NCBI GenBank assembly: GCA_963422705.1
Contig: OY730443.1
Location: 558,001-622,000, forward strand
Reading direction: 5' to 3'
Source of the DNA: G963422705 sp963422705
GTDB taxonomy: Bacteria; Poribacteria; WGA-4E; WGA-3G
DNA: 64,000 bases
Of this stretch, positions 33,791 through 42,600 are shown one piece after another. The stretch's first letter is position 1. Each line of letters opens with the position of its first letter. Below the pieces are notes generated by a model, which saw only the letters and a program-made list of their open reading frames with translations, made no database searches and was not told where the DNA came from. A program made the position numbers and the translations under genes.

Positions 33791-34963
33791 TTAGCGCGCG
33801 CCCAAAGTTACAACGTAATTTCGTTCGTGCCCATTCCGGGAGATTTTGAGGTTTATCTGTGCCTTCGGCAGGTTTCTGCTCACACATCGCAGCAGTTCCG
33901 GATAGCTTTTCACCGGAGTGCTGTCAAACTCAAGAATAATGTCTCTCGGTAAAAGGCCAATCTTGTGTGCCGGACTGTTTTGATGGACTTTCGTGACATG
34001 TACGCCTGACTCGCTGTTCTTAATGTCAACCCCGAGCCAGCCGCGCCGAACCTTACCATGTGCTATAATTTCCTTTGCAACTGTTAGGACGGTCTCAATC
34101 GGAATGGCGAATGTGATGTCTTGATTCCCCCACCCTTGCGATGAAGAGAAAAATTCGAACTCCGTTACTTTCGGTAAGTCTGTGTAGAAATTCCACGGGG
34201 TGGATTCTGTGAGGACTGCGAGTATCATTCCAACAACTTCACCGGTAGTGTTCACAACTGCCCCGCCGCTATTGCCGGGTGTAACCGGGGCATTAATCTT
34301 AATGACATCCGTACAGAGCTGCTTCGGCAAGGTATCCCAACCGCTCACAATGCCAAAAGAGATAATTGGGCTATTCCCATAAGAATTGCCAACCGTAACA
34401 ATCCAGGAACCAGCATTAATTTTAGATGAATCTCCGGGGCGCATCCGCGCAACAGGCTCACTGTAATCTGTCTCGACGTGAAACACAGCAATGTCAGTTA
34501 AGCTATCTTCGCCTATCAATTTTGCCGGCGAGGACTTGCCATTGTTGAAGATTACCTCGATTTTTTTTACATCTGCATCAAAAGTGGTTGTTACAATGTG
34601 CCCAGCGGTGTCGATGATAATGCCGGACCCAATATTCTGGCGGTTAACAAACATCTTTTTTTCCGTCGGTTGCAATTGTATCTGTGCACGTTGTGTCGCA
34701 ACAACTTTGACAACTGTGGGACGAGTTGAAGCGACAACTTTCTGAAATTCTTTTTCCAGTAACTGTAGGACATTTTCTTGTGCCATACATGACGAGACTG
34801 CCAACAAGAGCAGACTCACTAGTACAGTGAACCACAGTTCCTGTTTGAATTTACAATGCTTATGGAAAAGTAGATTCCGTGTGCTTTTTCTATCGCCTTT
34901 GCAAGAGTGATATCCTTTCGGGAAAACACTCGCTAATTGTTGTGTTATTGCAGTATAATACAT
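33791..34963 (-). CDS. HtrA/DegP-like trypsin-fold PDZ protein lacking the catalytic His
   Basis: This 390-residue protein has a hydrophobic N-terminal segment ending LLLLAVSSC (a possible lipobox), a trypsin-like domain and one PDZ domain (about 295-385). The Asp motif DSLTDIAVF and Ser motif TPGNSGGAVVN are intact. The His region, normally like GYIVTNNHVV, reads GHIVTTTFDADV, so the catalytic His is absent. The protein is therefore probably a non-proteolytic chaperone or sensor unless another His serves. It follows an ECF sigma and anti-sigma pair by 79 nt, matching the rpoE-rseA-degP logic of envelope stress. Confidence 0.82.
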   Translation of the reverse strand: MYYTAITQQLASVFPKGYHSCKGDRKSTRNLLFHKHCKFKQELWFTVLVSLLLLAVSSCMAQENVLQLLEKEFQKVVASTRPTVVKVVATQRAQIQLQPTEKKMFVNRQNIGSGIIIDTAGHIVTTTFDADVKKIEVIFNNGKSSPAKLIGEDSLTDIAVFHVETDYSEPVARMRPGDSSKINAGSWIVTVGNSYGNSPIISFGIVSGWDTLPKQLCTDVIKINAPVTPGNSGGAVVNTTGEVVGMILAVLTESTPWNFYTDLPKVTEFEFFSSSQGWGNQDITFAIPIETVLTVAKEIIAHGKVRRGWLGVDIKNSESGVHVTKVHQNSPAHKIGLLPRDIILEFDSTPVKSYPELLRCVSRNLPKAQINLKISRNGHERNYVVTLGAR

Positions 34964-35042
34964 CGGTATGTCCCTTTTAACGTCTCTATAGATTTTCTCT
35001 GAAAAGCGGCTCGGTGAACAGCTGCAATATTAAATAAACAAA

Positions 35043-35606
35043 TTACAATCCGCCTTGAGTCGGGGCATTGACGTAACTCACGCGCTTTAAAATGTAGCGC
35101 TGTTGCATCGGTTGTGTTGAGATAGGGCTTGAGATGCCAGTTCCGTTAAAGCCGTGTGGAACCGGTAGCTGAATCGACTGTTTTGGATTTTCACGAGTTC
35201 TGTTACTGCCCACCATTTCGGGGTTTTGCTTTCTATTAAAGAGATTCTCTTGATAAAGGTAACTCCCCGCTACAGCAATAACTAACAACAGGATGCCACT
35301 GACTGCCCACCGGGGGCGCCTACATACGGATAGCAGTCGTTTCCAGAACGAAAATGTTTGGATTAGATGATTAGCCGGCAACTCTTCGTCGTTTGATATC
35401 CGTTGTTGCAGTACGTGTCCAAATTGTGGTGATGGGCTAACCTGCGGCATTTGCTGTACTGCTTTAACAGATTTTTCAAACAGGATGTACTCATGCTCGC
35501 ACCTCTCGCATTCGGTGAGGTGGGATTCCAAATTTTTTAGCGTTTGATAATTGAGTTCATCTTCAAAATGTGCAGAGAAGAGTTCTTCAGCCTGTAAGCA
35601 GTTCAT
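35043..35606 (-). CDS. membrane anti-sigma factor with zinc-finger (zf-HC2) domain
   Basis: This 187-residue protein has an N-terminal anti-sigma zinc motif in HLTECERC (H-x3-C-x2-C) and a single membrane span near residues 95-112 (AVSGILLLVIAVAGSYLY). The C-terminal 75 residues would lie outside the cytoplasm. Its start overlaps the sigma gene stop by four bases (ATGA), showing translational coupling. It should hold the adjacent ECF sigma factor inactive until an envelope signal leads to release. The periplasmic part has no recognisable sensor domain. Confidence 0.85.
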   Translation of the reverse strand: MNCLQAEELFSAHFEDELNYQTLKNLESHLTECERCEHEYILFEKSVKAVQQMPQVSPSPQFGHVLQQRISNDEELPANHLIQTFSFWKRLLSVCRRPRWAVSGILLLVIAVAGSYLYQENLFNRKQNPEMVGSNRTRENPKQSIQLPVPHGFNGTGISSPISTQPMQQRYILKRVSYVNAPTQGGL

Positions 35607-36211
35607 AATGGCTCCATAAAAAGTTTTAATTTATCCTTCAGCATCAGCCGGGCGCGATTGATGCGAGATTTAGTTGTGCCACTCCGGAGTTCAAGTATTT
35701 TGCTAATTTCATTGTAACTCAGGCCTTGAAGGTCCCGGAGTACAAGTGGAAGTCTGTATTGCTCGGGGAGCTCTGCGATGGCTTTTCGGACAGCGTTACG
35801 CAGTTCTTTGCGTTCAAATTGAATCTCTGGTTGATAGGACACGTCCGCGGGTGCGCTTGCTATCACATTTTCCCTATCCATCTCAGCATCCCCTGCGTCT
35901 CCAGTGGTTATCGTATTATCTACCCAATAGCGGCTGCGGCGCCCCCGATTCCGAATCTCATTTTTGCACAGATTTGAGGCAATATGGTACATCCACGTTT
36001 TGAATTGCGCGCGCCCTATTTTATAGCGTGGGGTCGCTTTAAAAATGCGAATGAACGTCTCCTGAGACAGATCCTCCGCAATCCCTTTATCCCCGAGGAA
36101 CTGTGCGATAAAATTAACCAGTGGCTGTTGATGTCGACGCACCAATAGCGTGAAGGCGGTTTCGTCGCCTTTTTGGAAACGCTCCATTAATTCATCGTCT
36201 AACTCAGGCAT
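35603..36211 (-). CDS. ECF-type RNA polymerase sigma factor
   Basis: This 202-residue sigma70-family protein has region 2 (FTLLVRRHQQPLVNFIAQF, then GIAEDLSQETFIRIF and WMYHIASNLCKNEIRNRGR) and region 4 (LPEQYRLPLVLRDLQGLSYN followed by EISKILELRSGTTKSRINRA). The ATG at 36211 has GGAGG six bases upstream; an earlier frame from 36247 lacks one. It heads the operon sigma, anti-sigma, HtrA-like protein. An O-methyltransferase gene is divergent. I did not find an obvious autoregulated promoter copy. Confidence 0.9.
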   Translation of the reverse strand: MPELDDELMERFQKGDETAFTLLVRRHQQPLVNFIAQFLGDKGIAEDLSQETFIRIFKATPRYKIGRAQFKTWMYHIASNLCKNEIRNRGRRSRYWVDNTITTGDAGDAEMDRENVIASAPADVSYQPEIQFERKELRNAVRKAIAELPEQYRLPLVLRDLQGLSYNEISKILELRSGTTKSRINRARLMLKDKLKLFMEPL

Positions 36212-36618
36212 CGGGTTCCTCCGGACGGACTTATTTATCATATACACCTAAGTACCGATTTGGTTCATTTTTTATCACCGGATTTACCTTCTCACCCCTT
36301 GAACTCGAAACGGTTATTGTGTATGATAAGGTATGTCGATAGGCAAAAAAGAACCGAACTTGCAAGCCTATGTTAAGACGTTTGGTGTTTCGCATCGGGC
36401 GCAAATATTAAGAATTTACCATATATTTTTGAAAATATCAAATTCTTGACGGAATTTATAGAACTTGTTCGTTCTCCGTGAAGAACGACGCCTATATCAT
36501 AAGACACTCCGGTATGACGGTTCTTCTCTTGAATTCTCGCATTGACTAAAACTCGCCCTTCTCGGTAAATCTATGAAAATGTCGAAAATTGAATGACACT
36601 TCGGAATTGGAGGTACAG
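36212..36618. other. divergent intergenic region, sigma gene / O-methyltransferase
   Basis: About 400 nt of AT-rich DNA. An inverted repeat GTTCTCCGTGAAGAAC (36471-36486) also occurs, with its flank, at 63701-63716. No gene seen. Confidence 0.5.
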
Positions 36619-37221
36619 ATGTCTAAGCAAGTTAAGGACGAAACGAATCAACCCTTATTGAGCATTTTGGAAGATGTCGAAACACAATGTACGGAAGAAC
36701 GCATCCCGATGCTGGGACAGGAGAAAGCGAGATTTCTCCTAGACTGTGTTCAAAAGGCGCGCCCGGCACTGATTGTGGAGTGTGGGACGGCTATCGGCTA
36801 TTCCGGACTCTGGGTATTACAGGGGCTAAAAGCACTCGGCACCGGCCGTTTGATAACGGTTGAGATAGATGCCGCTCGCGCTCGACGCGCACGCTCCAAT
36901 TTTGAACGCGCAGGGGTAGCGAACCTTGTGGATTCACGTCTTGGGGACGCTCAGAAGGTACTGAAAAATATCCAAGAACCCGTCGATTTTTTGCTACTTG
37001 ATAACAATTTCAATAACTATTTTCCCTGTTTTCAAGCGATTGAATCTCGCTTAACCAATCCAGCCACGGTGGTAGCTGACAACGTCGGCATTGGGGCAGA
37101 GCAGATGGCTGACTACCTTACGCATGTCCGTTCACGTTACGAATGTCAAACCCACTGGTTTGACATTAACTTGCCATGGGTGAAACAGGACGCCATTGAG
37201 GTAAGCATCTACCGACATTAG
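36619..37221 (+). CDS. class I SAM-dependent O-methyltransferase
   Basis: This 200-residue protein is of the caffeoyl-CoA/catechol O-methyltransferase type. Motif I is LIVECGTAIGYSGLWVLQGL, followed by LITVEIDAARARRARSNFER (acidic ribose-binding residue) and DFLLLDNNFNNYFPCFQAIE, with VVADNVGIG at the metal-binding region (Asp-Asn). The ATG at 36619 has GGAGG five bases upstream. Substrate unknown. The UxaA-like gene begins 58 nt downstream, so co-transcription is likely. Confidence 0.8.
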   Translation: MSKQVKDETNQPLLSILEDVETQCTEERIPMLGQEKARFLLDCVQKARPALIVECGTAIGYSGLWVLQGLKALGTGRLITVEIDAARARRARSNFERAGVANLVDSRLGDAQKVLKNIQEPVDFLLLDNNFNNYFPCFQAIESRLTNPATVVADNVGIGAEQMADYLTHVRSRYECQTHWFDINLPWVKQDAIEVSIYRH

Positions 37222-37279
37222 TTTCTGGTATCCTGTTTTTTTTACCTAAGGCAATAGCCTTTTGTAGGAGGGTTCTAGT

Positions 37280-40081
37280 ATGGGGTTACAAGCTACAGGT
37301 TTAAAACGAATTAGCGATGAGGACGGCGGCGCCGGGCAACCTGTTGCTGCTTCATCTGATTTTAGCGCCGTCGCACGGCTGCCAGCTCCCACAGATAACG
37401 TCGCTATTGCCGCCAAAAGGGTGGAGGTAGGCACGGAGGTTCGTTACAATCGCACGCGATTTCGTCTATCGCATACCGTTTTAGAGGGACACCGGTTTGC
37501 TACCCAATCGATTGCAGTGGGCGCACCACTGTTATCCTGGGGATTGCCGTTTGGGGTTGCTTCCCAGCCGATTGCACCCGGCGATTACGTCTGCAATCAG
37601 AAGATGATAGATTCATTATCGATTCGGAATCTGAATTTTAAGATGCCGGAAACGCCAAATTTCAGCGATATGATGCTCCCTTATGTACTCAAGGAGAGAG
37701 AATTCTCTCCTGGCGAACAGGTTACGCGGTATCAACAGGACAGATGTTTTCTTGGGTACCGACGGCCGGGGCACCGGGGGGTAGGCACAAGAAACTACAT
37801 TGTCGTGATGGGGACAACGGCACGCACAGCTAGTTTTGTTCGGCGACTGACGAGTCAATTCGTAGATGTGGCCAAGATGTATCCCAATGTAGACGGTGTC
37901 GTTCCTGTGACGCATACTGAGGGAGGTGAGCGTAAAACACCGAATAATGTAAAGATGTTGCTCCGAACCCTCGCCGGTTTCACAGTCCATCCGAATGTCG
38001 GCGCCATACTGCTTGTGGATTATGGGACAGAAGCCGTTACCAATCAAATGCTGGGGAGTTATATGACACAGCAAGGCTACGCCACCCCTGATGTCCGCCA
38101 CCACTTTTTTCAGATAAAGCGCGGGTTTGAGGAGAGTTTGCGACGCGGTAGCGAGATTCTGAATGGGTGGCTGGACGGTGTTAACGCTGTACAACGGACT
38201 CAACAATCTTTGGAAAATATCAAAATTGCGCTGCAGTGCGGTGGCTCCGACGCATTCTCCGGCGTCTCCGGAAATCCGCTTGCCGCTTACGTCGCCAAAG
38301 AGATAATCCGTTACGGCGGTTGCGCGAACCTGGCAGAGACTGATGAGCTTATCGGCGCCGAGGCTTACGTGCTACAGAATATACGAAATCTGTCTACAGC
38401 GCGGAAATTTCTGGATACCGTTGAAGCTTTTAAGGAGCGCGCAGGATGGCATGGACATTCCGCGGAAGCCAATCCATCAGGCGGTAACAATTTCCGCGGG
38501 CTCTATAACATTGCTATTAAATCGATTGGGGCCGCGATGAAACGGCATCCTGATGTCTGCCTTGACTATGTCATCAATTATAGTGAATTGATGCAAAAGC
38601 CCGGATACTATTTCATGGATAGCCCCGGAAATGACTTAGAGAGCATCGCAGGACAGGTAGCATCCGGTTCCAACATGATTTTCTTTGTAACCGGAAACGG
38701 TTCGATTACTAATTTTCCCTTCGTGCCGACGCTTAAAATTGTTACGACGAGCGGCCGGTACGAGATGCTGGCTAACGATATGGATGTGAACGCTGGGGCA
38801 TATCTTGATGGTACACCCATGGAGGAACTTGGTGAAGAGATGCTCAACCTCACCGTAGATGTTGCATCCGGAACGCGCTCTGTCGGGGAAAAAGCAGGGC
38901 ACTCCCAAGTCTCACTCTGGCGAGATTGGAAGCAGACAGGCCCCAACGATTTGAACGGCGCACTCGCTGAATCCGAACTAAAGCCGGGAAAACCACTCCC
39001 TCGCGAGGTTTTCACTACATTCAAACCGGATGACGCACCCGAACGTTCAGAATCTAAAGCCCCGACTTTTCGCGCCTTTCAGACGCAATATGGATATCAG
39101 AGCAATCAATTCGGGTTAATTTTTCCCACGAGTCTTTGCTCCGGGCAAATTGCCCAGATGATTGCACACCGCTGCAACCAACAGCGCATCGGACGAGAAA
39201 ACGGCATCTCTCAATTCGTGGCACTTCCGCACACAGAGGGATGTGGCGTATCAAGCGGCCGCTCGGAAGAAATTTATACCCGCACGATGATTGGGCACCT
39301 TACCCATCCCTCAGTCGCCTCCGCACTGCTCCTCGAGCACGGGTGTGAAAAGACTCACAATCACCATGTGCGGCATGAGATTCAGAAACTTGGTATCGTA
39401 CCAGAACATTACGGGTGGGCAAGTGTGCAATCCGATGGAGGGATTGACGCTGTAATCGCGAAAGTGCAAAATTGGTTCAGCAACGTGCTTGCGCCGAAGC
39501 TAACCCCACAAATTATTGATGTTGGGGTGAACGAACTCGCTATCGGGGTGATGTCAACCGGAACGGTAACCGAAGATGTTAGACAAGGTTTGCTTGAATT
39601 GGTGGATGTTATCATTGGCGCCGGAGGAACGGTTGTCATACCCGCTAATGCAACGTTTATCATAAAGCAGCGTTTAAAAAATGAGTTGCTGCAAAACACA
39701 TTAGCTTATGGACAACGTGTCGGAACAGGCAAAACTGGCGTGCCCATATCGAATGGCGACGGACTTCACATCATGGAAATGCCTACTGAACAGCCGACAG
39801 AAACGTTGACAGGCTTGGCCGCCACGGGGATTCAGCTCGCGCTCGTACATGTCGTAGGGGCCCCGCTGCAATCACATCCGTTGGTTCCGCTGATTCAGGT
39901 GAGTACCGATGCGAATACACTGGAAAAATATGGTGAGGATATGGATATTGCTACTTGTCAGGTGGAAGCAATGCTCCGATGCATCATAGAGGTAGCTTCG
40001 CGCCAGTATACCCCGAAGCTACACAGCAAAGGAAACACCGATTTTCAGCTAACCCGAGGATTGCTTGGCATTTCAATGTGA
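37280..40081 (+). CDS. UxaA/altronate-dehydratase-family protein with internal duplication
   Basis: This 933-residue protein is nearly twice the usual length. Residues about 40-135 form a SAF-like domain. The first UxaA copy (about 160-600) has GYRRPGHRGVGTRNYIVVMG, VTHTEGGER (the usual Cys is missing), then CGGSDAFSGVSGNP with Cys320 and ANDMDVNAGAYLDG. The second copy (about 615-930) has ALPHTEGCGVSSG and LLEHGCEKTHNHH with Cys present, but no CGGSD equivalent, ending PLVPLIQVS and EDMDIATCQVEA. Each copy thus keeps one half of the likely metal-site cysteines. UxaA enzymes dehydrate hexonates such as altronate. AGGAGG precedes the ATG. Confidence 0.8.
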   Translation: MGLQATGLKRISDEDGGAGQPVAASSDFSAVARLPAPTDNVAIAAKRVEVGTEVRYNRTRFRLSHTVLEGHRFATQSIAVGAPLLSWGLPFGVASQPIAPGDYVCNQKMIDSLSIRNLNFKMPETPNFSDMMLPYVLKEREFSPGEQVTRYQQDRCFLGYRRPGHRGVGTRNYIVVMGTTARTASFVRRLTSQFVDVAKMYPNVDGVVPVTHTEGGERKTPNNVKMLLRTLAGFTVHPNVGAILLVDYGTEAVTNQMLGSYMTQQGYATPDVRHHFFQIKRGFEESLRRGSEILNGWLDGVNAVQRTQQSLENIKIALQCGGSDAFSGVSGNPLAAYVAKEIIRYGGCANLAETDELIGAEAYVLQNIRNLSTARKFLDTVEAFKERAGWHGHSAEANPSGGNNFRGLYNIAIKSIGAAMKRHPDVCLDYVINYSELMQKPGYYFMDSPGNDLESIAGQVASGSNMIFFVTGNGSITNFPFVPTLKIVTTSGRYEMLANDMDVNAGAYLDGTPMEELGEEMLNLTVDVASGTRSVGEKAGHSQVSLWRDWKQTGPNDLNGALAESELKPGKPLPREVFTTFKPDDAPERSESKAPTFRAFQTQYGYQSNQFGLIFPTSLCSGQIAQMIAHRCNQQRIGRENGISQFVALPHTEGCGVSSGRSEEIYTRTMIGHLTHPSVASALLLEHGCEKTHNHHVRHEIQKLGIVPEHYGWASVQSDGGIDAVIAKVQNWFSNVLAPKLTPQIIDVGVNELAIGVMSTGTVTEDVRQGLLELVDVIIGAGGTVVIPANATFIIKQRLKNELLQNTLAYGQRVGTGKTGVPISNGDGLHIMEMPTEQPTETLTGLAATGIQLALVHVVGAPLQSHPLVPLIQVSTDANTLEKYGEDMDIATCQVEAMLRCIIEVASRQYTPKLHSKGNTDFQLTRGLLGISM

Positions 40082-40111
40082 TTCCAACTTAATGATTATC
40101 CTCACTTTTTC

Positions 40112-40140
40112 TTGATATATTTGAATGTTTTTTGTAAAAT
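40112..40140 (+). promoter_or_regulatory. sigma70-type promoter for the LamG gene
   Basis: TTGATA (40112-40117) and TAAAAT (40135-40140) are 17 nt apart, giving a leader of about 160 nt before the ATG at 40309. Confidence 0.55.
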
Positions 40141-40308
40141 GATATCATGGGCTCAAACGCGAGTCGTAAGGGCGAAATTTGAGAATCATCCCTTCTAAAA
40201 GAGTGACTTGCACAAATTTAGTCAAACCACCTACGAATGGTTTAGGAACATTCACAGGTGCAGAGACTCAAAGCGTATTGCTTTACTTACACATGAGGAG
40301 GTTTACTC

Positions 40309-41097
40309 ATGCGTTCAATAATCTATCTGTTCACGATTGCACTGCTTTTGATAGCCAGCGCACTTTCCACGCATGCTGTTGTTCAAGATGACGGCTTAAT
40401 CCTCTACTTCAGCTTTGATGAAGAAAAGGGGGGAACCGTTAAAGATGAAACCGGGGGTGGAAATGACGGCATCCTCGATAATGCCGAAATCACCGCCAAA
40501 GAGGTTGTACACGGCAAAGGTGCACTTGCATGCGAAGACGCCGGCGCGAGTATGATAGTTGACTCCTTCAAAGAATTAGAAGACTATCAGGATAATAGCT
40601 TTCTGTTTTGGGTGCAATTCATTGAGAAAAATTCCGGCTCATGGAACCAAATCATCGCCAAAAAGGCCCCCGGCTCTGACCGTTCACCCGGTATATGGAC
40701 ATGTGACCGGGTTAGCTTGCACATTCACTATCGGTTCAATCCGGGAAATCAAGGGACTCATTGCACGGGGCCCGGTGGCGAAGGCGAGGAATTTGACACA
40801 GGGCAGTGGCATCATCTTGCAGGTGTCAAAGAAGGGGCCAAACTGAAGTTTTACATTGATGGAGAAGAAATTGAGGAACATAACGTTCCTAAGGAACATG
40901 CACAAGGTGAAGAAAAACTCTATGTCGGTAAAACAGGTTATGGTTCCGCTATTTTCTACATCGATGATCTTTATGTTTACGACAGGGCACTCAGTGCAAA
41001 AGAGGTTGTAGAGGTAATGGACGGGCAGCTTCTCCCCGTTGAACCGAAAAATAAGCTTGCGTCTACCTGGGGACAACTTAAAACGCGTCGTGACTAA
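40309..41097 (+). CDS. secreted LamG/concanavalin A-like domain protein
   Basis: This 262-residue protein has a signal peptide (residues 1-24, YLFTIALLLIASALSTHA) and one LamG domain: GLILYFSFDEEKGGTVKDET, VHGKGALACEDAGASMIV, NSFLFWVQFIE, GQWHHLAGVKEGAKLKFYID and AIFYIDDLYVYDRALSAKEV. The tail VEPKNKLASTWGQLKTRRD matches the pattern of the other two LamG proteins. GAGGAGG lies eight bases before the ATG. A stem-loop follows its stop codon. Confidence 0.85.
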   Translation: MRSIIYLFTIALLLIASALSTHAVVQDDGLILYFSFDEEKGGTVKDETGGGNDGILDNAEITAKEVVHGKGALACEDAGASMIVDSFKELEDYQDNSFLFWVQFIEKNSGSWNQIIAKKAPGSDRSPGIWTCDRVSLHIHYRFNPGNQGTHCTGPGGEGEEFDTGQWHHLAGVKEGAKLKFYIDGEEIEEHNVPKEHAQGEEKLYVGKTGYGSAIFYIDDLYVYDRALSAKEVVEVMDGQLLPVEPKNKLASTWGQLKTRRD

Positions 41098-41116
41098 CTT
41101 TCTATCCTAAAGTGTT

Positions 41117-41138
41117 GGGGCAGCCTTTGTGCTGCCCC
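41117..41138 (+). terminator. GC-rich stem-loop terminator
   Basis: GGGGCAGC and GCTGCCCC form an 8-bp stem with a six-base loop, 20 nt after the LamG stop codon. The following sequence is only moderately T-rich, so the terminator may be weak. Confidence 0.6.
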
Positions 41139-41161
41139 TCATTTATCCTTCTCATTTACTC

Positions 41162-42520
41162 ATGTTTACTCCTCAGTACCATCTGTTTCCCATTGCACGA
41201 AGACTGCTCCTCTTATTTTTTATATTCGTGCAGCCTTCACAGTTGATGGGCTGGTATGATGCAGAACAAGCGCCTCATGTCAGATTTGAGCGGGGTATTC
41301 GATACCTTAATCTGGAACAGTACGAGCTGGCACTGGCAGAATTCCAGACGCTTTTGAAACAATTTCCTGATTCTGAGAGACTTCGTAGTGTTGTACACTG
41401 TTATATCGGTACTGTGTATCAAGAAAAAAATAGGTTGAGTCAGGCGGTGTCGGCATATCAGACTGCGTTGGCATTGGATGCACCATCAGATGTGCACGGT
41501 TCCGCGCATCTTCACTTGGGCATCGTCTACAAGACGCAAGGCGATTTGCAACTCGCTGAAAAACACTTGAAAGCATCCCTGCTCCGGTTACCTAAAACGG
41601 CTGAGGCATATATCCACCTCGGCGATGTATCTTTTCAACAAGGGCGGTTGACAGCGGCTAAAAATAGATATTATGAGGGGATTCGTCTTAATCCAAATCG
41701 TCCTGAATCTTATTACGGGCTGGGGAGAGCGGCAGAGCTGCAAAATCACCTTAAACAAGCGACAGAATATTATGAGACTGCGCTTAAAAGAAACCAATAT
41801 TTATCGCAAGCGCATTACCGGCTTGCGCTCATCCATCGGCAGTTAGGGGACAGAGCGCAAGCCAAAATCGCTATCACGCGATTTCAGCAATTAAAAACTT
41901 ATGCCGATAGAATGCATCAATACCGGGAAGCACTCTACAAGAACCCAAATCTGTCGATGCTATACATCAAGTTGGGGGAACTTCACGAAGCTTTTGACAA
42001 TCTGGAGGCGGCATCACGGGTTTACCGGATTGCCACTACGGTGCATCCGAAGTTTTTGCCCGCCTATCATCACCTTGGAGAACTGTTTATTCGACAACGC
42101 GCACTTGAAAAGGCAGTTGCTGTTTACCGCAGTGCTACGCAAATTCGGCCTGATGACGCGCATGCCTGGCTCCAATTGGGTGTCATCTATATCAACCAAA
42201 AACGGTTTCCGGCGGCAATTCGGGCGTTCCAGACAGCGATTTCTGTTGATAGTACGGAGGCGGAAGCGTATAATAACCTGGCGCGTGTCTACGCTGCGCT
42301 TGAGAAAGAGCTTGAACAGGCAATCATCTTGGCAGAAAAAGCTGTCGCCTTATCCACCACGGCGAAACACTATGACACCCTCGCTTATGCCTATTACCGC
42401 AATCAGCGGTACCCTCAAGCTTTAGCTGCAATCCGGCGCGCCCTGGAAATAGCCCCCGATGTGGTATCGTATAAAGAATTATTATCAAAAATTCAGGCGG
42501 TACACACCGCCCAGCAGTGA
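41162..42520 (+). CDS. secreted or membrane-anchored TPR-repeat protein
   Basis: This 452-residue protein starts with a hydrophobic segment (residues 9-26, IARRLLLLFFIFVQPS) and then at least ten TPR units, for example YELALAEFQTLLKQFPDS, LSQAVSAYQTALALD, EAYIHLGDVSFQQGRL, ALEKAVAVYRSATQIRPDD and EAYNNLARVYAALEKELEQA. TPR arrays bind partner proteins. The ATG at 41162 was chosen over a GTG at 41129 that lies inside the terminator hairpin. The isomerase gene begins 80 nt downstream. No catalytic domain is present. Confidence 0.8.
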   Translation: MFTPQYHLFPIARRLLLLFFIFVQPSQLMGWYDAEQAPHVRFERGIRYLNLEQYELALAEFQTLLKQFPDSERLRSVVHCYIGTVYQEKNRLSQAVSAYQTALALDAPSDVHGSAHLHLGIVYKTQGDLQLAEKHLKASLLRLPKTAEAYIHLGDVSFQQGRLTAAKNRYYEGIRLNPNRPESYYGLGRAAELQNHLKQATEYYETALKRNQYLSQAHYRLALIHRQLGDRAQAKIAITRFQQLKTYADRMHQYREALYKNPNLSMLYIKLGELHEAFDNLEAASRVYRIATTVHPKFLPAYHHLGELFIRQRALEKAVAVYRSATQIRPDDAHAWLQLGVIYINQKRFPAAIRAFQTAISVDSTEAEAYNNLARVYAALEKELEQAIILAEKAVALSTTAKHYDTLAYAYYRNQRYPQALAAIRRALEIAPDVVSYKELLSKIQAVHTAQQ

Positions 42521-42600
42521 CGCTGGTACGGAAAAACGCGCAAAGCTGCATAGGACGGCTCAATATCAAAAACCACCTGAGTTAAATAGAAAGGAAAATT

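Noticed and set aside
41129..41162. GTG start for the TPR protein at 41129
   Set aside because: It lies inside the terminator hairpin of the preceding gene; the ATG at 41162 directly precedes the signal sequence.
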